DNA from: Erysipelotrichia bacterium
GTDB lineage: Bacteria; Bacillota_I; Bacilli_A; Erysipelotrichales; Erysipelotrichaceae
Length of the DNA: 64,000 nucleotides
Direction: 5' to 3'
Assembly (NCBI GenBank): GCA_012520255.1
Contig: JAAYOQ010000003.1
Coordinates: 22,517 to 86,516 of the forward strand
Shown: piece by piece, positions 18,096 to 25,751 of the stretch
How positions within the stretch are numbered: the first letter of the stretch is position 1
Layout: each line of letters begins with the position of its first letter
The notes under the pieces: model-generated
Told to the model about the DNA's origin: nothing
The model's input: the letters and a program-made list of their open reading frames with translations, nothing else
The model's database searches: none
Translations under genes and position numbers: made by a program

Positions 18096-19490
18096 TTATT
18101 CCACTAAAGTTTTGGCTACTTCTGTAGTCATTTCTGCCAATTGTTTAATTGACATCTTTTTAAGACCTCTGACATAAGTATCCAACTCATCACCAATAGG
18201 TTCTTTCCAATAATTCGGAATATTATCCAAACCGACAATAATACCAATAACTGTCATAATCTGTGCTGCATTACAGTCAACATCCTGGCCGCAGCCACCA
18301 CACATTGCCAGCGTTTTGGTAAAATCACCTTCCCCATACCACAAAGCAACAACTTCAGCAGCAGCATTTGGATAAGCATGGATCCAGTTATATTTGATAT
18401 ACTTTTCTTCACATTTCATCCAGGCATCATAATAATAATCATGTTTTTTACACTGCTCTAAAGCAAATCTGACTACCTGTCCATATTCAGAATCTTCCGG
18501 CATTAATTCAATGGCAGTAGTAACAATCTTCCTGATGTCTGTTTCAACATATGCCAGGGAAGTCATAATCGCATTAAATACCTCTCCTAAAATACCGTTT
18601 CTGGCATGTGAAATACTTGCATCCATCCAAGCACACTCTGCCGCCTTATAAGGATTTCCTGGATAAAGCTGACCACAGATTGCTCCTCTCATTTGAGCTC
18701 CAATCCATTCATTGAAGGCATTATGGAATTTTCCACTTTCTGGTGGCAAAATACCAGCTTTTAAATTTCTTAAAGCAAAGTCTTCTGCTGACCAGCCCAT
18801 TGGAACTCTGGCAACCCATTCCCTGGCAATATCTAAAGCAGTTGTCTTTTTACCAAATTCTTTATAAGCCAATAGCAATGCTAATTCATAAGTGATGTCA
18901 TCGTTATAGGTGTTTGGTTTACGAATATATCGATCAACAAAACCATATCTTTCAGCAATACTTTCTCCAGTATATCCTTCAATGCAGGTTCCATAGGCTC
19001 CACCAATTATTTGAGCTAACCAGCCAGCATGATTTTTTCTGGTCATTTCTTCATCATAAGCCAATTCGATCTTCTCAGGGAAAGTTACCACTTTAGCATA
19101 ATCTTCAAAACTATCATAAAAAGTCTGATTCCAATAATCACTTTCTTCATTTTTTCTAGCCTCATTTACTGCATTAAAGAGATCGAAAGTAATTTTATGC
19201 AATTCAACCATATCATTTTCTTCAAAAGCTTTAAGACCTCTTTTATAGATTTCTAGACCATCATCAACGATATACCCTCTATTTTCTATTGCCTGAATAG
19301 AGGCTAAAGTGATTGATTCATGTGCTCTTGAACCGGGCACCTGTGAGTGCCAATACATTTTTATCAATTCATCTTGGGCTTTTTCAGGTCCACTGGCATT
19401 ATCTTCCCAAATGGTCTGATTATCATCAGCCTGATAAACCGGTACGCCTTCCACATACATTTCTCTTGCAAGTTCCCATGCTTTTTTCAT
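18096..19490 (-). CDS. ADP-ribosylglycohydrolase (DraG/MacroD-unrelated ARH) family protein
   Basis: 464-residue soluble protein. The ARH fold shows as GWLAQIIGGAYGTCIEGYTG (about residue 152), YNDDITYELALLLAY and, near the C-terminus, CGGCGQDVDCNAAQIMTVIG, which matches the metal-binding GxDxDxN region. Members remove ADP-ribose from proteins or hydrolyse related N-glycosidic bonds. Next to a nucleoside importer a nucleoside or ADP-ribose substrate is plausible, but that is inference. About 150 residues at the N-terminus precede the recognisable domain. AAAGGAGGAGG precedes ATG 19490. It has its own promoter. There is no clear terminator before bmpA, so read-through into the importer operon is possible. 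Confidence 0.82.
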   Translation of the reverse strand: MKKAWELAREMYVEGVPVYQADDNQTIWEDNASGPEKAQDELIKMYWHSQVPGSRAHESITLASIQAIENRGYIVDDGLEIYKRGLKAFEENDMVELHKITFDLFNAVNEARKNEESDYWNQTFYDSFEDYAKVVTFPEKIELAYDEEMTRKNHAGWLAQIIGGAYGTCIEGYTGESIAERYGFVDRYIRKPNTYNDDITYELALLLAYKEFGKKTTALDIAREWVARVPMGWSAEDFALRNLKAGILPPESGKFHNAFNEWIGAQMRGAICGQLYPGNPYKAAECAWMDASISHARNGILGEVFNAIMTSLAYVETDIRKIVTTAIELMPEDSEYGQVVRFALEQCKKHDYYYDAWMKCEEKYIKYNWIHAYPNAAAEVVALWYGEGDFTKTLAMCGGCGQDVDCNAAQIMTVIGIIVGLDNIPNYWKEPIGDELDTYVRGLKKMSIKQLAEMTTEVAKTLVE

Positions 19491-19516
19491 TATTATTATC
19501 CTCCTCCTTTAGTATA

Positions 19517-19546
19517 ATTTTATCTTATTTTCAGGTTTAATATCAA
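19517..19546 (-). promoter_or_regulatory. Candidate promoter of the ADP-ribosylglycohydrolase-family gene
   Basis: On the minus strand TTGATA (19541-19546), 18 bases, TAAAAT (19517-19522), just after the terminator of the upstream aminopeptidase. Confidence 0.45.
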
Positions 19547-19555
19547 CCTGTAGAA

Positions 19556-19581
19556 AGAAAAAAGGTATGTTCGACATACCC
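19556..19581 (-). terminator. Terminator of the thrS-aminopeptidase unit
   Basis: Minus-strand GGTATGT / ACATACC stem (arms 19574-19580 and 19564-19570) with a three-base loop and six Ts, directly behind the stop codon. Confidence 0.75.
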
Positions 19582-19587
19582 TTTAAA

Positions 19588-20955
19588 TTACATTTCTTTT
19601 AAGAATGCTACATATGCTTGTTTTGTTTCATAAAGGTCTACTTTACTGGAAACTTCCATTGGAGCATGCATATTTTGAACCGGAACACCAGCATCAACAA
19701 TTTGCATACCATAGTTGGCCATGATATAGGAGATTGTGCCTCCGCCTCCCTCATCAACTTTGCCGATTTCAGAAGTTTGCCAAGCCACATCATGTTCATC
19801 GAAAACTCTTCTAATTTCAGCTAAATATTCAGCATTGGCATCATTGGCTCCTGATTTTCCCCCTCTACCGGTATATTTGTTTATAGAAATTCCCCTGCCT
19901 AAAAAAGCAGTGTTTTTCATTTCAAAAACCTGTGGATAGTTGGGATCGAAAGCAGCACTTACATCTCCACTGATCATTTTTGAATTACTTAAAGCTCTTC
20001 TTAATTTTATTTCATTGAAGCCCTCTTTTAACCAGATTAGCTCTGCCAGAATATTTTCAAAGAATTTTGAATGCATACCCGTGGCACCATTTGATCCAAC
20101 CTCTTCTTTGTCCACTAATAAAGTGACAAGAGTTTTAGCTGGATTTTCTACTTCCATTAATGCCATAAGTGCTGGATAAACACACGCTCTGTCATCTTGA
20201 CCATAACCAAATATCATGCTTCTATCTAAACCATAGTCTCTTGCTTTTCCGGCTGGTACTGCTTCAATTTCAGCGGAAGTAAAATCTTCTTCTTCAATGC
20301 CGTATTTTTCTTTTAAAAGGGCCAAAACATGGGCTTTAACAGCATCTTTTTCTGGACCTTTTAACGGCATTGATCCAACCGTAATATTTAAATCTTCTTT
20401 TTCAACAACTTCCCTGGCATTCTTTTTCATCTGTCTTTTTGCCAGATGTATCAGTAAATCTGAAACACCTACTACTGGATCATTTTCATCTTCGCCGATT
20501 ACTATCTGGACAGTTGTACCATCTTTTTTACAAACCACACCATGTAAAGCCAACGGTATCGTAGTCCACTGATATGACTTGATTCCACCATAATAATGCG
20601 TGTCCAGTAAAGCTATTTCCTGTTCTTCATATAATGGATTCTGTTTAATATCTAATCTAGGAGAATCAACATGGGCTCCTAAAATAGTCATACCATTCTC
20701 AATCGGTTCTGAACCGACAATAAATAAAACTAATGATTTACCGTAATTGTTGTAGTAAACTTTATCATTTGGCAACAATTGGATTCTATTATCAATATAT
20801 TCCTGTATATTTTTAAAGCCATGGGCTTCTGCTATTTTAATTGTTTCTAACACACATTCTCTCTCTGTTTTACATGTTGAAAGATAATTTTTATATCCAT
20901 CGGCAAAATTCATTACTTCTTGAATATCTTCATACTTTTTCCATGCATTTTCCAT
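19588..20955 (-). CDS. M18 family metalloaminopeptidase
   Basis: 455-residue zinc aminopeptidase of family M18 (aspartyl aminopeptidase/ApeA type). The metal ligands and catalytic residues are visible in order: GAHVDSPRLD (His, about residue 93), GYGQDDRACV (Asp), DKEEVGSNGATG (catalytic Glu pair), DVSAAFDPNYP (Asp), and VQNMHAPMEVSS (His) near the C-terminus. It is cytoplasmic and trims peptides, a natural partner for the Opp importer. It starts 16 bases after thrS with no terminator between them, so it is probably co-transcribed with thrS under the T-box. Confidence 0.92.
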   Translation of the reverse strand: MENAWKKYEDIQEVMNFADGYKNYLSTCKTERECVLETIKIAEAHGFKNIQEYIDNRIQLLPNDKVYYNNYGKSLVLFIVGSEPIENGMTILGAHVDSPRLDIKQNPLYEEQEIALLDTHYYGGIKSYQWTTIPLALHGVVCKKDGTTVQIVIGEDENDPVVGVSDLLIHLAKRQMKKNAREVVEKEDLNITVGSMPLKGPEKDAVKAHVLALLKEKYGIEEEDFTSAEIEAVPAGKARDYGLDRSMIFGYGQDDRACVYPALMALMEVENPAKTLVTLLVDKEEVGSNGATGMHSKFFENILAELIWLKEGFNEIKLRRALSNSKMISGDVSAAFDPNYPQVFEMKNTAFLGRGISINKYTGRGGKSGANDANAEYLAEIRRVFDEHDVAWQTSEIGKVDEGGGGTISYIMANYGMQIVDAGVPVQNMHAPMEVSSKVDLYETKQAYVAFLKEM

Positions 20956-20971
20956 CTTTATCTTTTAACCT

Positions 20972-22714
20972 CTATTCTAATCCTTTTGTCTGTATTTCAT
21001 GATTCATATCATTTACAAACTGTTCATAACTTAATGTTTCAGACTTTTTACTACCATGTCTTCTGATAGTAACTGTCTTATTTTCTACTTCTGCATCACC
21101 AATCACAATTTGAATTGGATTCTTTTTAATTTGAGCTTCCCTAATACGATAACCTAATTTTTCGTTTCTGTCATCACAAACCGCTCTAAAACCTGAAGAA
21201 ACTAATTTTTCAGTCAGCTCATTAGCATATTCACCATGTACTAATGGATTAACAGGAACTACTATAAACTGTTTTGGTGCCAACCATAAAGGAAAGACTC
21301 CTGCATAGTTTTCTAAGATAATACCTATAAATCTTTCAAGGGAACCAAAACAGGCTCTGTGAATCATAACTGGTGTTTTCTTACTGCCATCCTCGGCCAC
21401 ATATTGACAGTTGAATCTTCCAGGAAGTTGCATATCTAACTGGACAGTTCCACACTGCCAGATTCTTCCTAATGAATCTTTTAATTTAAAGTCCAATTTC
21501 GGTCCATAGAAAGCTCCATCACCTGGATTGATTTTGAATTCTCTGCCAGTATTTAAACAAGCTTTTTCTAAAGCTTTTTCAGCTTCATCCCAAACTTCAA
21601 TCTCTCCAATAAATCCATCTTCCGGTCTAGTTGAAAGTTCAATGGAATAGCTTAAATTAAACACCGAGTAAATCTGATCATAGATATCTAAAATTCTTGC
21701 CACTTCTTCCTCAATTTGAGATTCCATAAGTATAATATGAGCATCATCCTGAGTAAATCCTCTGACTCTGAATAAACCGGTTAAAGCACCTGAAGCTTCA
21801 TTTCTATGCACATGTCCTAATTCAGCATACCTTAACGGCAATTCTCTATATGAATGTAAAGTGTTGTTATAAACTAAAATTGCACCAGGACAATTCATCG
21901 GTTTTATCGCATAAGTACCTTCATCAGCTTCGATAATAAACATATCATCTTTATAATGTTCCCAATGTCCACTGGTCTCCCATAGTCTTTGACTTAGCAT
22001 AATTGGAGTGTCAATAACCTGATAATCATTTTTTCTATGCAAATCCAACCAGAAATCTTCCAATATTCTTCTTAATCTGTAGCCATCAGGCAACCAGAAC
22101 GGTAAGCCGGGGCCAAAATCAGACAACATAAACAGATCCATTTCTCTACCAAGTTTACGATGATCTCTCTTTTTAGCTTCTTCAATCATCAGTAAATGAT
22201 GATCTAGCTCTTGTTTTGTTTCAAAACAAATACCATAAATTCTTTGCAGCATCTTATTGCTGGCATCACCTTTCCAATAGGCACCACTGGTTTTTAAAAG
22301 TTTGAAATGTTTAATCATTTTTACATTGTCAACATGTGGGCCACGACACAAATCGATAAAATCACCTTGACTGTAACAACTGATAACATTTTCATTTTCA
22401 TCCATATTATCTAATAAATCTATCTTGTATGGATCATCAGCGAACATCCGGTAAGCTTCTTCTTTGCTGAGTTCTCTTCTAATTATTTTTTTACCATCTT
22501 TGGAAATTTTTTTCATTTCTTTTTCGATTTTTGGTAAATCTTCTTCAGTAATTGTTACTCCATCAATATCTATGTCATAGTAAAAACCATCGGTAATAAC
22601 TGGTCCTACCCAGAATTTCGCTTGAGGATAAAGATTTTTTACTGCCTGTGCCAAAACATGAGCACAAGAGTGGTTAAGTACACTTAACTGTTGGTTTTCT
22701 TTAATATTAATCAT
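20972..22714 (-). CDS. thrS: Threonyl-tRNA synthetase lacking the TGS domain
   Basis: 580 residues from ATG 22714, against about 640 for most bacterial ThrS. It starts directly at the editing domain (NHSCAHVLAQAV with the HxxxH zinc-like motif, then CRGPHV), so the N-terminal TGS domain is absent. The class II core follows: MKPMNCPGAILVYNN (zinc Cys), FRVRGFTQDDAHI (motif 2) and MIHRACFGSLERFIGIIL (motif 3). The anticodon-binding domain closes the protein. A TTG at 22723 adjoins the AAGGAG site and is unlikely; ATG 22714 has nine-base spacing. Expression is controlled by the T-box upstream. Confidence 0.95.
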   Translation of the reverse strand: MINIKENQQLSVLNHSCAHVLAQAVKNLYPQAKFWVGPVITDGFYYDIDIDGVTITEEDLPKIEKEMKKISKDGKKIIRRELSKEEAYRMFADDPYKIDLLDNMDENENVISCYSQGDFIDLCRGPHVDNVKMIKHFKLLKTSGAYWKGDASNKMLQRIYGICFETKQELDHHLLMIEEAKKRDHRKLGREMDLFMLSDFGPGLPFWLPDGYRLRRILEDFWLDLHRKNDYQVIDTPIMLSQRLWETSGHWEHYKDDMFIIEADEGTYAIKPMNCPGAILVYNNTLHSYRELPLRYAELGHVHRNEASGALTGLFRVRGFTQDDAHIILMESQIEEEVARILDIYDQIYSVFNLSYSIELSTRPEDGFIGEIEVWDEAEKALEKACLNTGREFKINPGDGAFYGPKLDFKLKDSLGRIWQCGTVQLDMQLPGRFNCQYVAEDGSKKTPVMIHRACFGSLERFIGIILENYAGVFPLWLAPKQFIVVPVNPLVHGEYANELTEKLVSSGFRAVCDDRNEKLGYRIREAQIKKNPIQIVIGDAEVENKTVTIRRHGSKKSETLSYEQFVNDMNHEIQTKGLE

Positions 22715-22736
22715 CTTTTTCAACTCCTTTACAGAT

Positions 22737-22935
22737 ATAATATAAAAACGCCCCCAAAAGGACGTTTGACTGACGTGGTACCACCTTAATTACTTCTCAT
22801 ATGTTATAACGTAAACAAACGGGTTTCTTTTTCAAGTCCTGCTCCTAAGTAGTAAATTATTATCACCGCAAATCGTTTCCACCAGCCACGATTCTCTCTG
22901 TATAAGCTTTAATAACTGTTGTCTTATTCATCGCA
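22737..22935 (-). promoter_or_regulatory. T-box leader controlling thrS
   Basis: On the minus strand the leader has stem I features (AGAGAG, then GTGGCTGGTGGAAAC, around 22880-22900) and the near-canonical T-box AAGGTGGTACCACG at about 22773-22786. A terminator hairpin follows: ACGTCC / GGGGGCGT with TTTTTATAT (22738-22756). Uncharged tRNA-Thr should pair with the T-box and prevent termination. A threonine codon ACC at 22822-22824 (within GAAACCCG) is a possible specifier, but I could not fold stem I with certainty. Confidence 0.9.
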
Positions 22936-22944
22936 TTTATATAC

Positions 22945-22972
22945 ATTATATGCATATTTTTAAAAAAGTCAA
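22945..22972 (-). promoter_or_regulatory. Promoter of the thrS T-box leader
   Basis: On the minus strand TTGACT (22967-22972), 16 bases, TATAAT (22945-22950). The 145 bases between here and the next terminator (22973-23118) show no gene or motif that I can support. Confidence 0.65.
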
Positions 22973-23118
22973 ATCAACATCAACCATTAATCGCTGACAT
23001 AGAAAAAATTAGATTTTTATATTTTATCTCCTCTTATTGTCTCATGCAAAAACAAATTTATACTACATTCAGTATTTAAAATATGAATAGATAATAAAAG
23101 CTTTTTTATATCTGAAAA

Positions 23119-23153
23119 TAAAAAAGGGAACAAAATTATTTTTGCTTCCCTTT
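23119..23153 (-). terminator. Terminator of the pckA/oxaloacetate decarboxylase operon
   Basis: Minus-strand stem AAAGGGAAGCAAAA / TTTTGTTCCCTTT (one bulged base) followed by TTTTTTATTTTC, 6 bases after the stop of the 42-residue ORF. That ORF is therefore inside the operon. Confidence 0.8.
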
Positions 23154-23158
23154 GATAT

Positions 23159-23287
23159 TTATCGTTCAGATAATTTGTTTAAAATAATAATCGATAGTGA
23201 AATTATTCCTAAAGCAACAAACAGTCCAATTTCTCCTTTTATAAGATAATGAAGATTGTTAATAAAATTCATTGGTTCAAAAAACAT
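23159..23287 (-). CDS. 42-residue membrane peptide, last gene of the decarboxylase operon
   Basis: A short reading frame with AAGGAG seven bases before ATG 23287, starting 11 bases after oadB and ending just before the operon terminator. The sequence has an amphipathic N-terminal half (MFFEPMNFINNLHYLIKGE) and one strong membrane segment (IGLFVALGIISLSIIIL) ending with basic residues. I do not recognise a family. Position, ribosome site and hydrophobic pattern support a real gene. It could be a small subunit or assembly factor of the sodium-pumping decarboxylase. It is too short for a confident homology call. Confidence 0.65.
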   Translation of the reverse strand: MFFEPMNFINNLHYLIKGEIGLFVALGIISLSIIILNKLSER

Positions 23288-23298
23288 AGCTGATCTCC

Positions 23299-24417
23299 TT
23301 ACATAAATAAGCTCATAATCAATCCGCCAGCAATTACTGAGGCAATCTGACCTGAAACGTTAACACCCATAGAATGCATCAGCAGGAAGTTTTGATTATC
23401 TTCTTCTAACCCCATTTTGTGAATAATTCTTCCAGACATCGGGAAGGCAGAAATTCCTGCTGCTCCAATCATTGGATTGATTTTCTTTTTCAGGAATAAG
23501 TTCAAAAACTTGGCAAATAATACTCCACCTGCAGTATCAAATACAAAGGCAAATAACCCTAGAGCTAAAATCATCAGTGTCTGAACCTGTAAGAACTGTT
23601 CAGCCTGCATTTGTGAAGCAACTGCGATTCCCAAAAAGATGGTAATGATATTAGCTAAAGGTCCTTGTGCAGTGTCGGACAAAGAGTTTAATACTCCACA
23701 CTCCCTTAATAGATTTCCAAACATCAGGAAACCCACTAAAGCTACTGAGGCAGGTGCAATAATACCCGCAACGATGGTAATGATAATTGGAAATAAAATT
23801 CTGGTAGTTTTACTTACCTCTTTTGGTTCGTAATCCATTCTAATTTTTCTTTCCTCTTTGCTGGTTAACAGTTTTATTACTGGTGGTTGTATTATTGGAA
23901 CCAATGCCATATACGAATAGGCAGCTACCATAATAGCACTTAAATATTGCGAATTCAAAGTCTGAGCAACAACGATGGCTGTTGGTCCATCGGCTGTTCC
24001 TATTGTCGCAATAGCTGCAGCATCATTTATTGGGAAAAACATTGATCCAACGCAAAGGGTAAGAAAGATACCAAACTGAGCTGCCGCTCCAAACATCATC
24101 AAAATTGGATTGGATAACAGTGGACCGAAATCACACATTGCCCCAATACCAATAAACAACAGTAGTGGAAAAAGTTCATTGACAATACCTGCTTGATAAA
24201 GCGTTGACAATGCTCCCTCCTGTAAAACACCATTAATGATCTGATCTACTGCTCCGGAAAATGGCATATTAACTAAAATAGCACCAAAACCAATTGGTAA
24301 TAACAGTGAAGGTTCCATTTCTTTAGCTATTGCCAAGTAGATTAATACCCCTCCAATACCCCACATGATAATCTGTTGCCAAGTAATTAACAGTAGATTC
24401 TCATATAAAAATTCCAT
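23299..24417 (-). CDS. oadB: Oxaloacetate decarboxylase beta subunit, sodium-pumping carboxybiotin decarboxylase
   Basis: 372-residue integral membrane subunit of the OadB/GcdB/MmdB family. It decarboxylates carboxybiotin on the carrier protein and couples this to sodium export. About nine to eleven hydrophobic segments are present, with landmark sequences GFGAILVNMPFSG, GVGAMCDFGPLLSNP-like region (IGIGAMCDFGPLL, about residue 90), GTADGPTAIVVAQTL (about 140) and the C-terminal GAAGISAFPMSGR and HSMGVNVSGQIASVIAGG. The subunit type fixes the pump as membrane bound; the alpha subunit in the operon shows the substrate is most likely oxaloacetate. Confidence 0.94.
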   Translation of the reverse strand: MEFLYENLLLITWQQIIMWGIGGVLIYLAIAKEMEPSLLLPIGFGAILVNMPFSGAVDQIINGVLQEGALSTLYQAGIVNELFPLLLFIGIGAMCDFGPLLSNPILMMFGAAAQFGIFLTLCVGSMFFPINDAAAIATIGTADGPTAIVVAQTLNSQYLSAIMVAAYSYMALVPIIQPPVIKLLTSKEERKIRMDYEPKEVSKTTRILFPIIITIVAGIIAPASVALVGFLMFGNLLRECGVLNSLSDTAQGPLANIITIFLGIAVASQMQAEQFLQVQTLMILALGLFAFVFDTAGGVLFAKFLNLFLKKKINPMIGAAGISAFPMSGRIIHKMGLEEDNQNFLLMHSMGVNVSGQIASVIAGGLIMSLFM

Positions 24418-24428
24418 AATTCCTCCTA

Positions 24429-25142
24429 CTATAGACTGAAACTGATCTGTCCGGTTTCAAGGTCTATTTTTTTCCCTTCAGTAATTACACTTAATGAATA
24501 ATCACTGTTTATACCTAAAACTTTAACAAGTTTTTTCTCATTGGAAACTAACGCAAACACTTCTCTGCCTTTCAAATAATCATATTTTCTTAGCTGACTG
24601 TAAAAATCATAATCTTCTTCAATTAACTTAAAATTGCTAATCAGATTACTATAGATATCAATTTTAAATTTATCTAATTGTATACATTTACCTAACTGAT
24701 TTCTTATCGATGTTGGAGTTATGGCATATTCTTCTTCAAAATTCTTTTGATTAACATTTATGCCAATACCTACAATCAAACATTCTATTTCCTGTTTACT
24801 TACTGCTTCAAGCAATATTCCACAGATTTTCTTATCATCAACATAGACATCATTAGGCCATTTGATACTTATATTTGAAAGACCATAATCCATCAATACT
24901 TCTAAAACTGAATAACCGCAGACAATAGAAAGTGTTTTATATTTTTCTATCAGCTTTTCGTTTTTAATTAAAACCGAAAACAATAGATTTTTCCCTTTTT
25001 CACTCAGCCATTTTTTAGCTTCTCTACCTTTTCCTTTTGTCTGACTATCAGCAGAAACAAAAGTCAAATGCTGATAATTATGGTAATTATCTTTTAAAAA
25101 AGTGTTTGTTGAATTTATAACATCAAAATGAATTAATTTCAT
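24429..25142 (-). CDS. birA: Biotin-protein ligase, monofunctional
   Basis: 237-residue ligase that attaches biotin to the carrier lysine. The core is seen in INSTNTFLKDN (about residue 10), KGKGREAKKWLSEKGKNLLFS (GRG-like biotinyl-AMP loop, about residue 36), IKWPNDVYVDDKKICGILLE (about residue 93) and IVGIGINVNQ. The N-terminal DNA-binding domain of regulatory BirA is missing. It lies 1 base after the biotin carrier gene, so it is probably the dedicated ligase of this complex. Confidence 0.93.
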   Translation of the reverse strand: MKLIHFDVINSTNTFLKDNYHNYQHLTFVSADSQTKGKGREAKKWLSEKGKNLLFSVLIKNEKLIEKYKTLSIVCGYSVLEVLMDYGLSNISIKWPNDVYVDDKKICGILLEAVSKQEIECLIVGIGINVNQKNFEEEYAITPTSIRNQLGKCIQLDKFKIDIYSNLISNFKLIEEDYDFYSQLRKYDYLKGREVFALVSNEKKLVKVLGINSDYSLSVITEGKKIDLETGQISFSL

Positions 25143-25143
25143 A

Positions 25144-25479
25144 TTATTTTAAAATTATCAATTCATCTTTATTTCTAACATCATCACCTTTTTTAATGTT
25201 GATTGCACTCACCTGGCCATCAAAAGCTGATTGAATTTCATTTTCTAGTTTCATAGCTTCAATGATAGCTACTGTCTGATTTTTTTTGACCATATCGCCA
25301 ACTTTTACTTTTACATCCAGAACTTTACCGGCAATAGGAGCCAAAATAACATTATACCCCTGTGAAACAATTTCTTCCTGTTTTTGTGGCTGTAACTTTA
25401 CTTCACCAGAAACCTGTTCAACAGCACTGACTTCAACTTCATAATACTTTCCATTTACTTTAACTTTATATATTTTCAT
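25144..25479 (-). CDS. Biotin carboxyl carrier protein of oxaloacetate decarboxylase
   Basis: 111-residue carrier from ATG 25479. The biotinyl domain has the attachment motif IEAMKLENEI (biotin on the Lys, about residue 77), with GKVLDVKVKVGDMV before it. The N-terminal part (KIYKVKVNGKYYEVEV) is the usual carrier-linked beta segment. In many bacteria this domain is fused to the alpha subunit; here it is separate. The start is reinterpreted from an upstream TTG: AAGGG is nine bases from the ATG, and the ATG lies one base after the oadG stop (TAATATG). Confidence 0.93.
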   Translation of the reverse strand: MKIYKVKVNGKYYEVEVSAVEQVSGEVKLQPQKQEEIVSQGYNVILAPIAGKVLDVKVKVGDMVKKNQTVAIIEAMKLENEIQSAFDGQVSAINIKKGDDVRNKDELIILK

Positions 25480-25480
25480 A

Positions 25481-25741
25481 TTAACCAACCCTTCTTACGC
25501 TTATTACTTTTACATCTTTTTTTACTTCATTGTAGTAATCGATACTGGCCACTAAACAGGCAACTGTAGCATCCTCATCAGTTAAATCCAGTGGAGTTGC
25601 TTCAACTTTTGAAATCTGTTGTTGTTCTGGCACTTCTTTTTGCTTTTTAACGGGCTTGAAATAGAGTGCATAGATTATCGCAATTGCTGATACAATCAGC
25701 ATTATTACTCCAGGTCTAGTAATTATATAACTAAAATCCAT
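25481..25741 (-). CDS. oadG: Oxaloacetate decarboxylase gamma subunit
   Basis: 86 residues from ATG 25741, preceded by AGGAGG seven bases away. One membrane segment (about residues 8-28) is followed by a charged and Pro/Gln-rich linker and a C-terminal segment LTDEDATVACLVASIDYYNE and VISVRRVG. This is the OadG/MmdD layout; in characterised enzymes the gamma subunit anchors and assembles alpha and beta. The zinc-binding histidine tail of some OadG proteins is not seen. The gene overlaps neither neighbour, with a 10-base gap to oadA. Confidence 0.9.
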   Translation of the reverse strand: MDFSYIITRPGVIMLIVSAIAIIYALYFKPVKKQKEVPEQQQISKVEATPLDLTDEDATVACLVASIDYYNEVKKDVKVISVRRVG

Positions 25742-25751
25742 AACCAGCCTC

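Noticed and set aside
22973..23118. Small gene between the thrS promoter and the oad terminator
   Set aside because: A GAGGAG is present on the minus strand but only a stop follows; nothing supports a gene.
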